Shown: positions 25,257-37,443 of the stretch, in pieces
Layout of the letters: each line of letters starts with the position of its first letter
Position numbering within the stretch: the stretch's first letter is position 1
DNA from: Tetradesmus obliquus
Taxonomy: Eukaryota; Chlorophyta; Chlorophyceae; Sphaeropleales; Scenedesmaceae
Length of the DNA stretch: 64,000 bases
Direction: 5' to 3'
NCBI GenBank assembly: GCA_030272155.1
Contig: CP126203.1
Coordinates: 3,410,001 to 3,474,000, forward strand
Notes under the pieces: model-generated
What the model saw: the letters and a program-made list of their open reading frames with translations, nothing else
Databases searched by the model: none
What the model was told of the DNA's origin: nothing
Made by a program: the position numbers and the translations under genes

Positions 25257-26450
25257 TCACAGCTCTGTATGGCCTCCGCCCGCCGCCACACCTTGCTGCT
25301 GCTGCTGCTGCTGCCTTGCCTGCGCCATCTGCTGCATGCGCTGCTCCAGCAGCAGCGGGTCCTGCTGGTATGGCATAAGTCCGAAGCACCACATCACGCC
25401 CCACAGCACAAACACCATGCACATGATCTTCACAGCCTGCAGGTGAGCAAAATAACAGGCCAGCAGCAAGCAGCAGCGAGCAATGCAAAGTTTAGTGCAG
25501 CTGAAGACAGCAGCTTGCAAGACACTTACACGGTTGCTTACAAGCAATGCGCGTGAGGAGCGTGCCGGACGGTGGTGAGTAGTTGGGAAATATCTTTGCA
25601 TGCATGCGCCGCGGTCGCTTGCTGAGCCACTGATAGACATAACCTGGCGCACATGAACAGTCCATGGGGATTCTGGCAGTTGCACGCAGTTTGTGAACAC
25701 GGTGAACCCGTGCCGAAGCACCTTGCAGCCACCAGGCTTGCACCCGCTTCAGCATCTGTTGATCACATAGTACAGCTGTACACTTTGCCACACCTGCTAG
25801 AAGCTGTTGAGCACTGCAAGCAAGAAGTGACGCTATCGATGCCTCTTCCCACCTGCTTGAAGCTGCCAAGCAGTACGACTCTGACAGTTGCGCCATGCAA
25901 TGCAGCGGTCGTTCAAGTCTGCTCTTCCCACCTGCTTAAGCTGTTGGCACTTCTTATCGCATGCACTCCCAAAAGCTCTCCTCAAGCGGCTTCAGGCCGC
26001 AGCGCACAATGTACAACAGGGACGCCATGCTGTGTACTTATCGCACCTGCTTGAAGCTGTAGATCTATTTGCATTGCATTTGCACCAGCCAGATGTCCTC
26101 CCACCTGCTAGGGCTTCCCAGTTTCTACCATAAGCAGTGCTGCCGTGCAATGCAGACTTCTGGATACCCTGCTGCCGCCCACCTGCTTGAAGCTGTTGAG
26201 CACTTCGTACCTCATGCGCTCCCAAAAGCTCATGTCGGTCACAACACACAAGGACACCGTGCAATTCAGCTGTGCTTATCAGCCCACCTGCTTGAAGCTG
26301 TTGAGCACTTCGTATCGCATGCGCTCCCAAAAGCTCATCTCCTCAAGCGGCTTGAGGCCGCGGCTGCGAGCAGCAGCAGCGGCTTCCGCTGCAGCAGCAG
26401 CCTGCGCCTGCTGCAGCTGCAGGTCCAAGTCCAGCTCAGCATCTGATTCA

Positions 26451-26482
<32 letters not shown>

Positions 26483-26595
26483 CAACAGCAGCAACATCGT
26501 GCATCAACCAGTGTGCGCAATGTTCTGTATGTGCAGCTGCAGGTCCGGGTCCAGCTCAGCATCTGAATCGTGAAGCAACGCCAAGCAAAGCAGCA

Positions 26596-26635
<40 letters not shown>

Positions 26636-26711
26636 GCATTGAGCAGTGTCTCAGAGGTTTGAATAATTGCAGCTGTAGGTCAAGGTCCAGCTCAGCATCT
26701 GGTTTGATTGT

Positions 26712-26771
<60 letters not shown>

Positions 26772-27778
26772 TCATGCATCAAACAGTGCACGTGATGTTC
26801 TGTATGTGAAGCTGCAGGTTCAGATCCAGCTCAGCATCTGGTTTGTGAAACAGCAACACAAACAGCAGCAGCAGCAGCAGCAGCAGCAAACTTCACACAC
26901 ACTGCCTGAAGGATCCAAGAAGTGCAGCTGCAGGTCCACGTCCAGCTCAGCATCTGTTTACGTGGAGCCAAGCCAAGCCAAGCAGCAGCAGCAGCATGCA
27001 TTGAGCAGTGTCTAAGACGTTCACTAAGTGCAGCTGCATGTTCACGTCCAACTCAGCAAGTACTTTGATTCAGCAACGCAGCAGCAGCAGGCGGCAAGCA
27101 GCAAAAGCACGTGTTAAAGAGTGCGCAAAGAGAGCTGATCGAGTGTGATTGCGGGTTGAGGCACAGGTCACATCACCAGCTGAATACACAGCAGGAGCAG
27201 CTGGAGCAGCAAAGTCACTGCGGTGGCCCAGTGGCTGTGGTTGCATGCCTGCAGTGCGGTGCGCACTGTGATGCCAGCAGGGTACTGCACATATATCAGC
27301 ACAAAGCTGTACAGCTGCGCGGCAGCTGTGAGGGCGCAGCACCATCCGTATGCCAATAAGACAACAGGCAGGTACCAGACCATCCAGGTACACGCGACAC
27401 ACCCGGACGTATCCAGCACGGCGTAATCAAGCAAGTAAGCACGTTATAATGCGCACCTGCAGCATCGGCTGGCGCCGCAGGCTGGATCTCTGCAGACGCT
27501 GCCGCACTTGTCTTCCCGCCCATGGCAGCAGCACCAGCAGCGGGCGTTGCAGCCGGCCAACCCACTATAGCTGCCACAGCAGCGCTGCGAGCTGCTGCGG
27601 CTGCTGCGGTCAAACCTTGGACCTGCTGTGCGTCCTGCTCCATGAGCTGTGCCAAGGTTTGACCAGGTTTGACCAGCACGTCCTGCAGGCCCAGGCGCAT
27701 GCCGCACTCCTGCATCACTGAGTGGAACTTTTTGAGCTTGGCTGCGACTGCCATGATGTGGCGCTCGCCCTTGTACCT

Positions 27779-27817
<39 letters not shown>

Positions 27818-30800
27818 GCCAAGGAAGCAAATGATGTTGGCAATGGCGTGTGGAAGGTGTGGCGGTCAGTAAGCAACACTACAAACACAAGGGAGACCAT
27901 CACACGCACGAACTTGTGCACAAAACTTGTTGCACCGGCATGCAACCCACCCCATGCACTCATCATCCTGCCAAGTGTAGCTGACGTACCAGCCAGGATG
28001 GTGCCCCCTTATGCATGCCACAGTGCAGCTTGATCCAGCATGCACCAACTCAAGCATCAACAGCAATCATTGTCAAAGTCTTTCGCAGCATTATGGAGCA
28101 GGCGACAGCAGCCAATCTGTTCTCATTGCACTAACTTTTTGACTGTTTGCCAGGGCCATCTCATGCAGCGCTGCCTGCACAGCAGGCTCGGAGGCATCCC
28201 CCTGGAATGACTCATGCACTAACAAATTTGCCAAGTCCAGGGGCAACGCGAGCCAGGGTGATGCTTCATCAAGCCTGCAGCTGCCCAGGCTGACACAACA
28301 CGCAACAGCCACAGCATTCTGTATCAAGTGCATGCGCAGCAGCCAACCACAGCCAACTAAAGCCTAGGCAGCCTACTCACTGTTCGAAGCTGTTGGCCAG
28401 GGCCATCTCATGCAGTGCTGCCTGCACAGCAGGCTCCGAGGCATCCTCCTGGAATGACTCATCAATGCGCAGCGCTGCCACAGCACGGTAGCAGGTCAGC
28501 AGCTGCTGCGCGCGGCGCACCTGCAGGACGGCAGTACGATGCAACCAAACAGGTGTGAACTTGTATCAAAGAGGAACGCGCATATGAGGGGCGCAAGCGG
28601 CATGACTAGGTGTGAGTAACGCATGCACGCATGTGCTGGTAACAGCTGCACGCTCAGGCGCTGCTGCTGTGCGACCCTAACGTCCACATCCCAGCCCCTA
28701 TACGGCACAGTCACCTGCTCCAACTTGGCTGCCTTGCTCTGGGCCAGCAGGACACTAAAAAGACGCGTTTCCTTCTTGAGTCAAATGTACAGATAGCCTG
28801 CTTGCATGCATCTGACTGTAAGCTCTCTGTCAACAAAGACTGACAAAGCTCTCCCCACGGACTCTAACAGGCTCTCAAACACACACCTGGCTAATAGCCT
28901 GCCTTGCCTCTGCTGACAGGAAGTCTAACTGACCAAGCTCCTGCTCCGACATGCGCGCAAATGTATCCACTTTGCGGCCCTGCTCTGCCGCATTCAAGCC
29001 AGCAAACTGCACAGCGTACGCAGCAGTGGGGCTACTAGCTTCTGGCCTGGCAGCTGCTGCAGAGTCTGCACGTGCTCGAGCTGCTGCTGCTGCTGCTGCA
29101 TCCTTGCTGTTGGCAGCACTGCTGCTTGCAGGAACAACCCCAGCCTTCTTTGCAGTGCTGCTGCTGCTGCCAGCAGCATCCTTCAGCTGCTGCCCAAGCT
29201 GCTGCTGCACTTCTGCTGTATCTGCTGCTGCCACCTGCCAAGGCATCAAGCCCTGAGCACCTGCCAGGCCGGCATCTGCACCCTGCTGCAGCAGCAGCTG
29301 CACACAAGCAGCAGATCCAGCCATGGCAGCTGCATGCAGGGGCGTTGCTGAGTCGCCGTTGAGTGCATCGTTGATGAAAGCGCTGCTGCCAGGCTGCTGC
29401 AGCAGCAGCTGCAGCACATCTTTGTGGCCCATGCCAGCAGCGATGTGCAGTAGGGTGTACCTGCAGTGGCAGCAATGCACAAGCAGCCGCAGCAACAACA
29501 CAAAATCTGTGGCATGTCGAGCTGTTGCTGTTTAGTGACAGCGACAGGCGTAACAACGGTCAGACTGCTGTACGCCACTGCCCCCTGCTGTGCAGCCAAA
29601 TTCCCCCTCTGCAACAGCGTCTGATACATGACATGTGTGCTTCCTAGTGCTTCGCTAGCCATCGTAAAGGAGCCTGACGCCACCCACCCTGCTGCTCTGC
29701 AGTTGGTATCAGCTCCAGCCTGCAGCAGCACCTCAGCTGCTGCAGTGTGCCCGCCAGCCACTGCCTCCCCTAGTGCGCTGAGGCCACGCTTGTTTGGGAT
29801 GTTAGGCGAGGCGGCGCCAGCCAGCAGCAGCTTGATGCCTGGAGCCCAACCACGCCTACGCAGCAGCAGCAGCAGCAGCAGTAGCACATGCGTCAGCAGT
29901 GCAATGGGCGAGGCGGCGCCAGCCAGCAGCAGCTTGATGCCAGGCGCCCAGCCACGCCTACGCCTACGCCTACGCAGCAGCAGCAGCAGCAGCAGTAGCA
30001 GCAGCAGCACATGCGTCAGCAGAGGCATTGGGCGAGGCAGCGCCAGCCAGCAGCAGCTTGATGCCAGGCGCCCAGCCACGCCTACGCAGCAGCAGCAGCA
30101 GCGGTGGCAGTCGCTGCTTGCCTGTGAAAAAGGCAACAGGGAGTGGCTGGTGTTCTCACCGCATGTGCGCCGCTGCCAACTTTCAAGTGACTCCCCTTCA
30201 CATAGACAGGTTGCTGAGCAGCTACAGAAAACCACCGCACATAAGCAGTGCATGTGCAAGCTGCAGTTCGCGCACCTGGCAGCCAGGTGCAATGCTGTGT
30301 CATCTGCGCCGTCTGCTGCATCCAGCCAAGTTGACCGCTGAATAAGGAAGCGCAGGACTTCGATACTGCCGGAGACGACTGTAGCAGGGTACACACAGCA
30401 AGATAGTGCAGGTCAGGGGTCACTAGCATTGCTGGGTTGTGTTGTGGCTGGTGGCATGCACAGGTGGCAGAAGGAGCAGCAAAATGCATGTCGGAGCAAA
30501 CTGCTGCATTCCCAAATAAGGCTCATCAAAAACATTGCTAAAATTGATACTGGGAGGCCTGGAGCTTATACACACCTGCATGGTGCAGGGGCATGCGCCC
30601 CTGAGGGTCCTCTGCCTCCAGATCAGCTCCTTTTGTGGCCAGGTACTGCAGCAAGTCCAGGTGGCCGTGTGCTGCTGCATAGTGCGCAGGCACAAGCCCC
30701 TGCTTGTCACGTACCTGGGGCTCTGCCCCGCGCGCAATCAGCTCAACTGCCTGTTGTTGTTTGTTGATGGAGTTTGCAACAAAGCAGCAGGGCAGCAGCA

Positions 30801-31088
30801 GGGGAGGTTGGGAGGCAGGAGAGGTATGGACAGCAAGTGACGGTGCTGCTGGAGTTGTGGGGATGCAAGGATCGAGCAGGACTGACTGTTGCTTTGGCGT
30901 TAACGCTAGCAGAAACATGGCACTTGTTCTGCTGCACAAAGCATGTGCGTTTTCTTGTGACAGGTGCTGCTGCTGCTGCTTGCAGGGCATGTTATGCTGT
31001 GCTGAGGTATGGCTTTGCTTACATCGGCGAGCAGGCCTCGAGCAGCTGCCCAAATGAGCAGCTCGTTTTGCTCCGCCTGATCCTTTGC
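25257..31088 (-). CDS. Ankyrin-repeat protein with C-terminal transmembrane helix (5' exon unresolved)
   Basis: Exons in transcript order: 31023-31088, 30576-30750, 30276-30378, 29688-29855, 28887-29460, 28715-28774, 28381-28520, 27457-27776, 26288-26442 and 25257-25436. Every junction is in phase, giving at least 646 residues; the start-codon exon lies above 31088. Residues ~10-240 form about six ankyrin repeats (for example LVPAHYAAAHGHLDLLQYL, TALHLAAR, YTLLHIAAGMGHKDVLQLLL, TPLHAAAMAGSAACVQLLL). An Ala/Ser-rich linker follows, then conserved-looking helices (LAQSKAAKLEQ, KLKKFHSVMQECGMRLGLQD, WERMRYEVLNSFKQ). A single hydrophobic helix (AVKIMCMVFVLWGVMWCFGL) precedes a Gln-rich tail. This suggests a tail-anchored scaffold, but the partner and membrane are unknown. 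Introns hold many echoes of exons 4, 7 and 9. Confidence 0.72.
25791..26240 (-). repeat. Exon echoes: repeated 3' end of ankyrin-gene exon 9
   Basis: Copies of the exon end plus its donor (codons for VLNSFKQ, then GTGGG) lie at about 26183-26235, 26047-26060, 25929-26000, 25851-25868 and 25791-25818, downstream of the functional exon in the gene's direction. The nearest copy is the longest and best conserved. More distant ones are short and mutated. Confidence 0.85.
26531..27062 (-). repeat. Exon echoes: five copies of the ankyrin-gene exon 9 start
   Basis: Copies of the exon's first ~35 bases (codons for DAELDLDLQLQ) lie at 26531-26569, 26669-26702, 26808-26842, 26922-26960 and 27028-27062. 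They are separated by (CAG)n tracts, which are CTG on the sense strand. The real exon starts at 26442. The unit is roughly 105-140 bp, including a shared non-exonic spacer. Confidence 0.92.
28148..28217 (-). repeat. Exon echo: 3' part of ankyrin-gene exon 7
   Basis: About 65 bases nearly identical to exon 28381-28520 (codons around ESFQEDASEPAVQAALHEMALAN) lie in the following intron, about 240 bp downstream of the source in transcript direction. Confidence 0.9.
29904..30087 (-). repeat. Exon echoes: two extra copies of the ankyrin-gene exon 4 start
   Basis: Copies at about 29904-29971 and 30030-30087 repeat the acceptor and the codons for RGWAPGIKLLLAGAAS of exon 29688-29855. Each is preceded, on the sense strand, by a CTG tract. 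One copy also carries a small GCGTAG triplication. Confidence 0.92.
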
Positions 31089-31705
31089 CTGCACGCAAGC
31101 AAACAGGCAGCAAGGGCAGCTGCTTCAGATGCAGCACCAGATGGCCTGCAGCACAACACCAGGGCTCGCGCTTCCCGCACGCAGAATGATCCAGAGCTTC
31201 TCAAGGCCTACTCCTCATTCAGCGCAAAACGAGGTTGTAATGCATTCCGCTCAATTGGCCAACTGACAACCGTGCAGTACAGAACACACCTCTTGCACAG
31301 CTGCGTCCATTGCTGGCAATAAAGCACGTTGAACTCATAACCAGATGTTTGTTGATCGAACAGTGATACAGCAAGTGCCTATGGGCAACAACGCTGCACT
31401 CCAGAGCCTTTGTCACCAGCCAAGAACCCCAGTAGAGCCTGACATGAATCCCGCTTAAGTTGAAGAGACAAATAAATGTAATGTAATGTGGTGCAACCGT
31501 AGTAAGCCTCCAAGAGAAAAGAAGTGCGACCAGTCAGTGTGCACGCAAGCGAGGTTAGCAGGCTAGAGGCTGTCGCTCACGCCTAGTACGACATATGTAA
31601 TCAAGCAATCACTACGGTTTCAGATGTTTTGCGAAGCTACTCTGGTCAGCGCATAACGCAGCACTACTCAACAGTGCATGTCAACTTGACACACTGCAAC
31701 CTTAG
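31089..31705. promoter_or_regulatory. Divergent intergenic region, ankyrin gene / LRR membrane gene
   Basis: The minus-strand ankyrin gene and the plus-strand LRR gene point away from each other here. The interval must hold both promoters, the first exon of the ankyrin gene and possibly a 5' exon of the LRR gene. A CTTAG acceptor-like site at 31705 could open an upstream-extended first LRR exon. I see no definite TATA element. Confidence 0.45.
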
Positions 31706-31761
31706 ATGCTGCAGCTGCTATCGTAAAGTTGACTAAGACAGAAGCAGAGCAGCGGCTCACA

Positions 31762-34700
31762 ATGCTGAAGGCCATAAAGGGCTACCGACAGTCCTCACGC
31801 CAACAGCTGGTAAGCAACTGGCTTGCAGCAGCGCAGCACACTCTTGTGGACAATGATGACTGCATCACAAGCTTGCTGAAACCCACGTCAAGTCAGGCAC
31901 ACCAATCCCATGCTGCATCTCCAGCCAGACAGCTATCAGGCATGCTAGCCTTGCTCCGCATCTGGCAGTGCACACTTGCATCCAGTACCATCGCATGATG
32001 TGCACACACGTGCAGCAATAATAGCCGCAGAGTTCAAGCAGATGAAGTTTTCACATTGCAGGGTGATGAAGAGGACCCAGACGAGCCAGAGGTGCAGATA
32101 GCAAGCGATCCAGACCTGGACTCCCCACCAATTGGCAAGGCCAGGATCAAGACAGCATTTCAGCAGCAGGCACCCCTCCCACCCCTTCCTGCAAGGCAGC
32201 CATCTCAGCAGCGGCTGCCATCCGGAGGCAATCAATTCGCCTCGCGCTATGAGCAGCAGGCTGAGCAGGTCTACGGCTTAGCATGGAAGGTGCGTTGTGC
32301 AACCTCACCAGTTGCAGTGCCCGCACCAGCATCAGAGGCCGATGCACCTTGCAGGACAGCCCTGCAGCGGAGCGCTGCTGACAGCACCTGCTGCTGTGCC
32401 TGTGTTAGCACTGTTGCCAGGTTTCAGCAAAGCTTATGGCAGGTCAGGCAGCAGCATTGTCACAGCAGCTCGCAGGACAGCTTGCCCGCTACAATCGGCA
32501 GACAATGGCATGCTCACCATGTTACAGCAGGTGCCTGCAAGCACACAATGATGTGCAGTACAGTAATTGCTGTAACAGCGGCAGAGAACAATGGTGACAT
32601 GGAGGGATGTTCAGCAGCAGCAGGCTGCGCAATGCGCAGTTAAGAATTGGGCAAATCTGGCAGCTGCACAGGCTGCAGTTGAAATGTTTTCAGTGCGCTG
32701 ACCTCGGCGTACTACACTGCAGGTGCTTATCAACGTGCTTATAATCTTCCCTTGGAGCTGTGTGCTGCTACTGTCATGGCTGGTGAACAAGTGGCAGCTG
32801 ATGTTCAGGCCAGTGGGAGTAGCCTTCTGGTGAGTAGCCCTGCAGCGCAGCTAGCTGTGCCGGCCAGCATCAGCACCTGCTGCGATGCAGCACACTCACT
32901 TGAGGAACAACGGACTGACGCAGCAAAGCTTAAGGAGCAGCTGGCATTGTTGAGCAATATGCCTGATCAGCCGCACTAGACAATTAGTTGATACAGCAAA
33001 TGTGTGGCCAAGCAACAGGTGATCTTACTGCTCAACTGCATGCACTGCTGCTGCTGTTGCTGCTGCAGGTGGTGTGTTGACTACTTTGACCGGCGGCTGC
33101 CATCTACTGTTGAATGGTTCCTGTGGGTGATCAGCCAGGTCAGCCTGATCCTGCATGTCATCACTGTGGGCATCAACCTGGGAGTAATCTGGGTGAGCAT
33201 TGCCCTCTGGCCAGCAGCAGCAGCATTGTGCAGCGGGTGTATCGTTCCACCGATAATGCATGGAAGGCAGGCAACCAAACCAGGCATAACACTGGAGCTT
33301 CACGTTGCTTGTTATTACCCTACAGCTGCGACTTGCCAAAATCACTTGAAACGTATCGCATACACACCAGCTATAGGCAGAGAGCGTTGATGGTGGCTGA
33401 GCGCGGTTCACCGCCGCTCACACCAGCACAGTTGCTCACAGCAACACATTGCTCTGTTGGCCGCCTGCTGTGCTGCTTGCCGTCCAGATCATGTGGGACA
33501 ACGGCCATCATGCCTCGCCCATCTTTGTCATTGCCTTCTACGGCTTCTGCCACCTGTGCACGGCAGTCACCATGTTCAAGGAGCTGGACATGCGGGAGGC
33601 CGGCGACACTTACTTTGCGGTGAGCAGGGCTGTATGATAGGGCTGGCGATTGCGTCAGTTGCACAGCAAGCTGCAGCAATTGCATGCGGAGGGGAGCTAG
33701 CTGGTGCACCATCTGAATACTCGCGCTGGTCACCACGCCCTGGTTCCGGCAGCACTGCAGCTGGCAAGTGCACGTGGCCCATCACTCAGGGTTGTTAACA
33801 GGCAGCATGGCAAACAACCCTCTAGAGAGGGCAGTTGCACGCACCACACTGATCGCGTGTACTGCTGTTACTGTGACTGTACTGTGCTTGCTGCAGGATG
33901 TGCTGATGCTGTTCCAGCGCTGCCTGGACGTGCTGTTCTATGACATCCAGATGGTGGCCTCCGTGGTGCACAGCAACAGGATGCTGGAGGGCATGACGCA
34001 GGTGACAGCAGTGCACTGGTCAGCCAAGAACACGATAAGTTTTGGGCAGCAGCACAAATATTTGACTTCAACCTGTCATCCCCTGGTTGCGGTCTGTGGT
34101 TTTGTCCTGCAGCCTCCAGCTGCAACGCCTTGCACATGACAGCAATGCTCAATGCAAAGACATTCCAACATCAAGTGCTTATGTCCATAGTTTATACCTA
34201 TGCTCGATCCTGTGGCCTGTGCATGCAGGTCATGTTCAAGGGCTACGAGGAGGCGCGTGTGGCGCTATCTGCGCTGCTGTTCTCCATGCCCTGCTGCATC
34301 ATCATCGGCATCGAGTACGGCATCTTCATGGGAGGCAAGCTGAGGAAGGTGACCATTCCGAGTCGGATGGTACAACTGTTTGTGCTCAGTGCAGAGAAGC
34401 TGCCAGGGATTGAGATGTGCCGGCCTGTTCTCAACCACTGTGCGCTGTGCTGTAGACAGCTGAGCCAGCCTGTCGACAGCCGCAGCAGCTGCGTAAAAGA
34501 ACAATCCGTGCATGCCACACAGTCAGACAGGCGTTCATCAGGGTTGCAGCACAGATCTTGCAGCTTGCTGCATTAATGGAGCATAAAGTGCTCATGCTCT
34601 TGCCGCAACTCCTACAATGCTGCTGCTGCTGTTGCTGCTGCTGTTTACAGGATGTGCTCAACCTGGACATCCTGACCAGCTACCACGACCAGCTGTACGC

Positions 34701-37443
34701 AGCGGTGTGCTTCAGCGTCATCAACAGCGTGGAGAAGATGTTCCGGTGCGGCCAATTTTCAGATAGCGCCTCTGCTGGACACAACACACAGCCTGACCGC
34801 AAGGAACCTCCCTGTCGTATTTGGCACTTGCTCTTAGCTGACACATGCATGCAAGCGTAAAGCGAATCGCCCACCCTTCCTGGTCCATCTCTTCCCACTG
34901 TCGGCAACTGGCCTGCTGTGCCACTTTCATTTCAACTTGCGCTGAGCGCGTGCAGGTTCAGCGTCGTGGACCCCTGGATGCACGAGAAGAACGACGGCTT
35001 CCCGTTGCTGTACGTGCGCAGCCACGCTGCGCGCCTGCCCGGCAGTGTGGTGCGCGACTGGCTGGTGCGCTGCAAGGTGGCACTGGCAGCCAGCCAGGGC
35101 CGGCTGGTGCTGAAGGTGCGCGGCTGGTTGACTGAATGGAATGCCTGCAGCATAACGTGCGGGTCTGTAGGTCTGCTGCAACAAGGCACGTTTGAGTCAG
35201 CAGCGTGGCATTACTACGGGGGTGTTAGCCTGCTGCCGAGGCAGCCCCTTCGCAGCTGGTGCAGAATACCACTGCTGCCTGCGTGTGATTCAGGGATTCC
35301 TCACTGCTGCTGTTGCCCCATGCTGTCCCTTTTCCCTCACCCCTGCAGGAGCTTTACAGCCACTACAGCCAGCAGGTGAAGGACACCTCGCTCAGCCTGT
35401 CTGACCCGCACAAGGCCTACCTGCTGCGCAAGGCGGTGCACTACTTCAACACGCGGCTGCTGTACAGGCCCAACATCGACAACTACCCCACCAACAAGCC
35501 CATCATTCAGGTGCAGCGGCACCCGTTGGATTGTCACTTTCACTCGTGCGCAGCTCAGCTTGAGCTGACCCTAGCCGCATCTAGCATGACAAACTTGTGC
35601 TGCTGCTGGGTCTAAGCCACAACATGGAGTGCAAAAACTTGTATTGAGGTTCTTGCTGCTCTGTCGCTGCCCCTTGCAGGAGCTGATTGCAGATGACATC
35701 GCGCCCGGTGCGCAGCTGGCAGCCATGCTGCCGGACATCCTGGACGATGCCTCCAACCTGACTACACTCAGCCTGGCTGGCAACGGCTTGGACGATGCTG
35801 CGCTGCGGGGCGTGATGCTGGCGCTGGCTGAGAACGTTGACGTGCAGCTGCAGCACCTGGACCTGAGCGGCAACCAGATGCTGCCAGCGGTGAGTTGGCA
35901 TGCTGAGTAGACTGTGCATTGGGCGAAGGGGAGCCAGGGTGGAGTGAACAGGAGCCCCCTGCACTGTGCTGTGCAGACTGCAGCAGACACCAGCACTGGT
36001 TCTTGTTTAAGCAAACCCTAATAATGTTCCTCTGTGTGTGCTGCCTCAGGGCGCTTCTGCAGTGGCGACAGTGCTGTGCAACGACCACAGCATATATAGC
36101 CTTTCGGGCTGACGTGGGACGCAGTACACTGCATTACTGACAACGCGCTGCTGTGTGTGCTGCCACAGGGAGCTGCTGCAGTGGCCACGGTGCTGTGCAA
36201 CAACCACAGCATCTATAGCCTGCGGCTGGCGGGCTGCCCTGTTCGTGATGAGGGCGCTGCAGCACTGGCGGAGGCACTGAAAAAGAACATCTCGCTGTAC
36301 AAGCTGGACCTCAGCAACTGCCAGGTGGGCAGTTTGGTACTGCAGTACTGATAGTACTACTATAATAGCAGCGCAAACTTTGAGCTTGAGCAGGTTCAAC
36401 CAGAATATCTTGTGAGTGCCGCAGTTGTGCGGCACCGCATAATGTGCCGCCGGCAATATGTGCATCAGGATGGCAGCAGCACAGGCACAGATAGCCTGGT
36501 GCATCATTCGCAGCAAGCCCTTCGGCCGTACATGTTTGTGTGTTTGTGGTTTACATCACCTGCAGATTGGCCCTGAGGGTGCATTGGCGCTGGCTGATGC
36601 GCTGAAGGTCAACCCAGTGCTGTCGTCTCTGGACCTGTCCAACACACGCATAGGTGAGCAACTGCACTGCAGTGTGATGCATGCACCGCAACGTACAGCC
36701 CGGAAGCATGCCTGTCATAACCATGGAACCTGGTGTACATTGCCAGTGCTGCTATCAGTGGTGCCTGTCCCAACTGGCTGCCTGTGTCGTCCACTGACGG
36801 CTGGCTTGGTGGATGCTTATCAGCACAGCTTCCATGCTCTTATAAGACGGTGCTCTGCTGCTGCCGCTGCTGCGCAGGCTCTCTGGGCTGTGAGGCGCTG
36901 TGCAAGGCGCTCAAGGTGGCTGGCAGCAGCGGCCTGAAGGAGCTCAACCTGAACCACCTGCCACTGGACGACCGCGCTGCTGCTGCTGTGGCTGGTCTGC
37001 TGGCCAGCAGCCGCGTGCTGGAGCGGCTGCTGATGACGCACAGCAACATTACAGACGCGGGGGCCCAGCTGATCTGCAACGCGCTGCAGGTGGGTGCGAC
37101 TCTGAGACAGCTGCAGTTGTTTTGTTTGTGTATCGTGGCAGCTCACTCGAGCTTGGCCTGTTTGGAGTTGCTGAACAGCTGCAGTGGCTACAACCAGTGG
37201 TGGCAGCAGCTCTGCTGTGATGGGCTCAGGTGTAGATCGTGCCTGGTTGGCAGGCAGGTGAACACTGTTTGATGGCACTGTCACATGTCAGCTTCTCTCA
37301 CCGGGCTATTGCCTGCCTGCTGATGTTGTGTGCTGCAGAACAACGGCACGCTACAGTTCATTGACGTCAGTGAAGGCCACTGCATGGATGCCTCGTGGCA
37401 GAAGCTGCTGAACCACGTGGTGAAAGGCAAACCCAAGGCCTAG
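31762..37443 (+). CDS. Polytopic membrane protein with C-terminal leucine-rich repeats
   Basis: Fifteen exons: 31762-31809, 32062-32289, 32723-32829, 33069-33192, 33488-33619, 33897-34001, 34229-34369 (or ending 34348), 34651-34745, 34956-35115, 35349-35510, 35680-35889, 36169-36324, 36566-36653, 36878-37089 and 37339-37443. The model has 690 residues. An acidic, Pro-rich cytosolic N-terminus (residues 17-92) is followed by about five or six hydrophobic helices between residues 93 and 320 (for example VLINVLIIFPWSCVLLLSWL and ALLFSMPCCIIIGIEYGIF). A soluble linker runs to about residue 435. RNase-inhibitor/NLRC-type LRRs follow (LTTLSLAGNGLDDAALRGVM, IYSLRLAGCPVRDEGAAALA, LSSLDLSNTRIG), residues 455-660. 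I know no named family with this order, and function is unknown. The start could extend upstream through an acceptor at 31705. TGTAA at 37793 is a plausible poly(A) signal. Confidence 0.7.
36050..36111 (+). repeat. Exon echo: 5' end of LRR gene exon 12
   Basis: A CTCAG acceptor-like end at 36049 is followed by a copy of the exon's first ~55 bases (codons for AVATVLCNxHSIYSL), then a stop. The functional exon begins 119 bp downstream at 36169, and the upstream flanks of both acceptors are also similar. Confidence 0.92.

Noticed and set aside
27168-27434. Minus-strand open frame with several hydrophobic stretches, inside the ankyrin gene.
   Set aside because: The exons at 27457 and 26442 join directly in phase, so this stretch is intron. 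Including it would break the frame.
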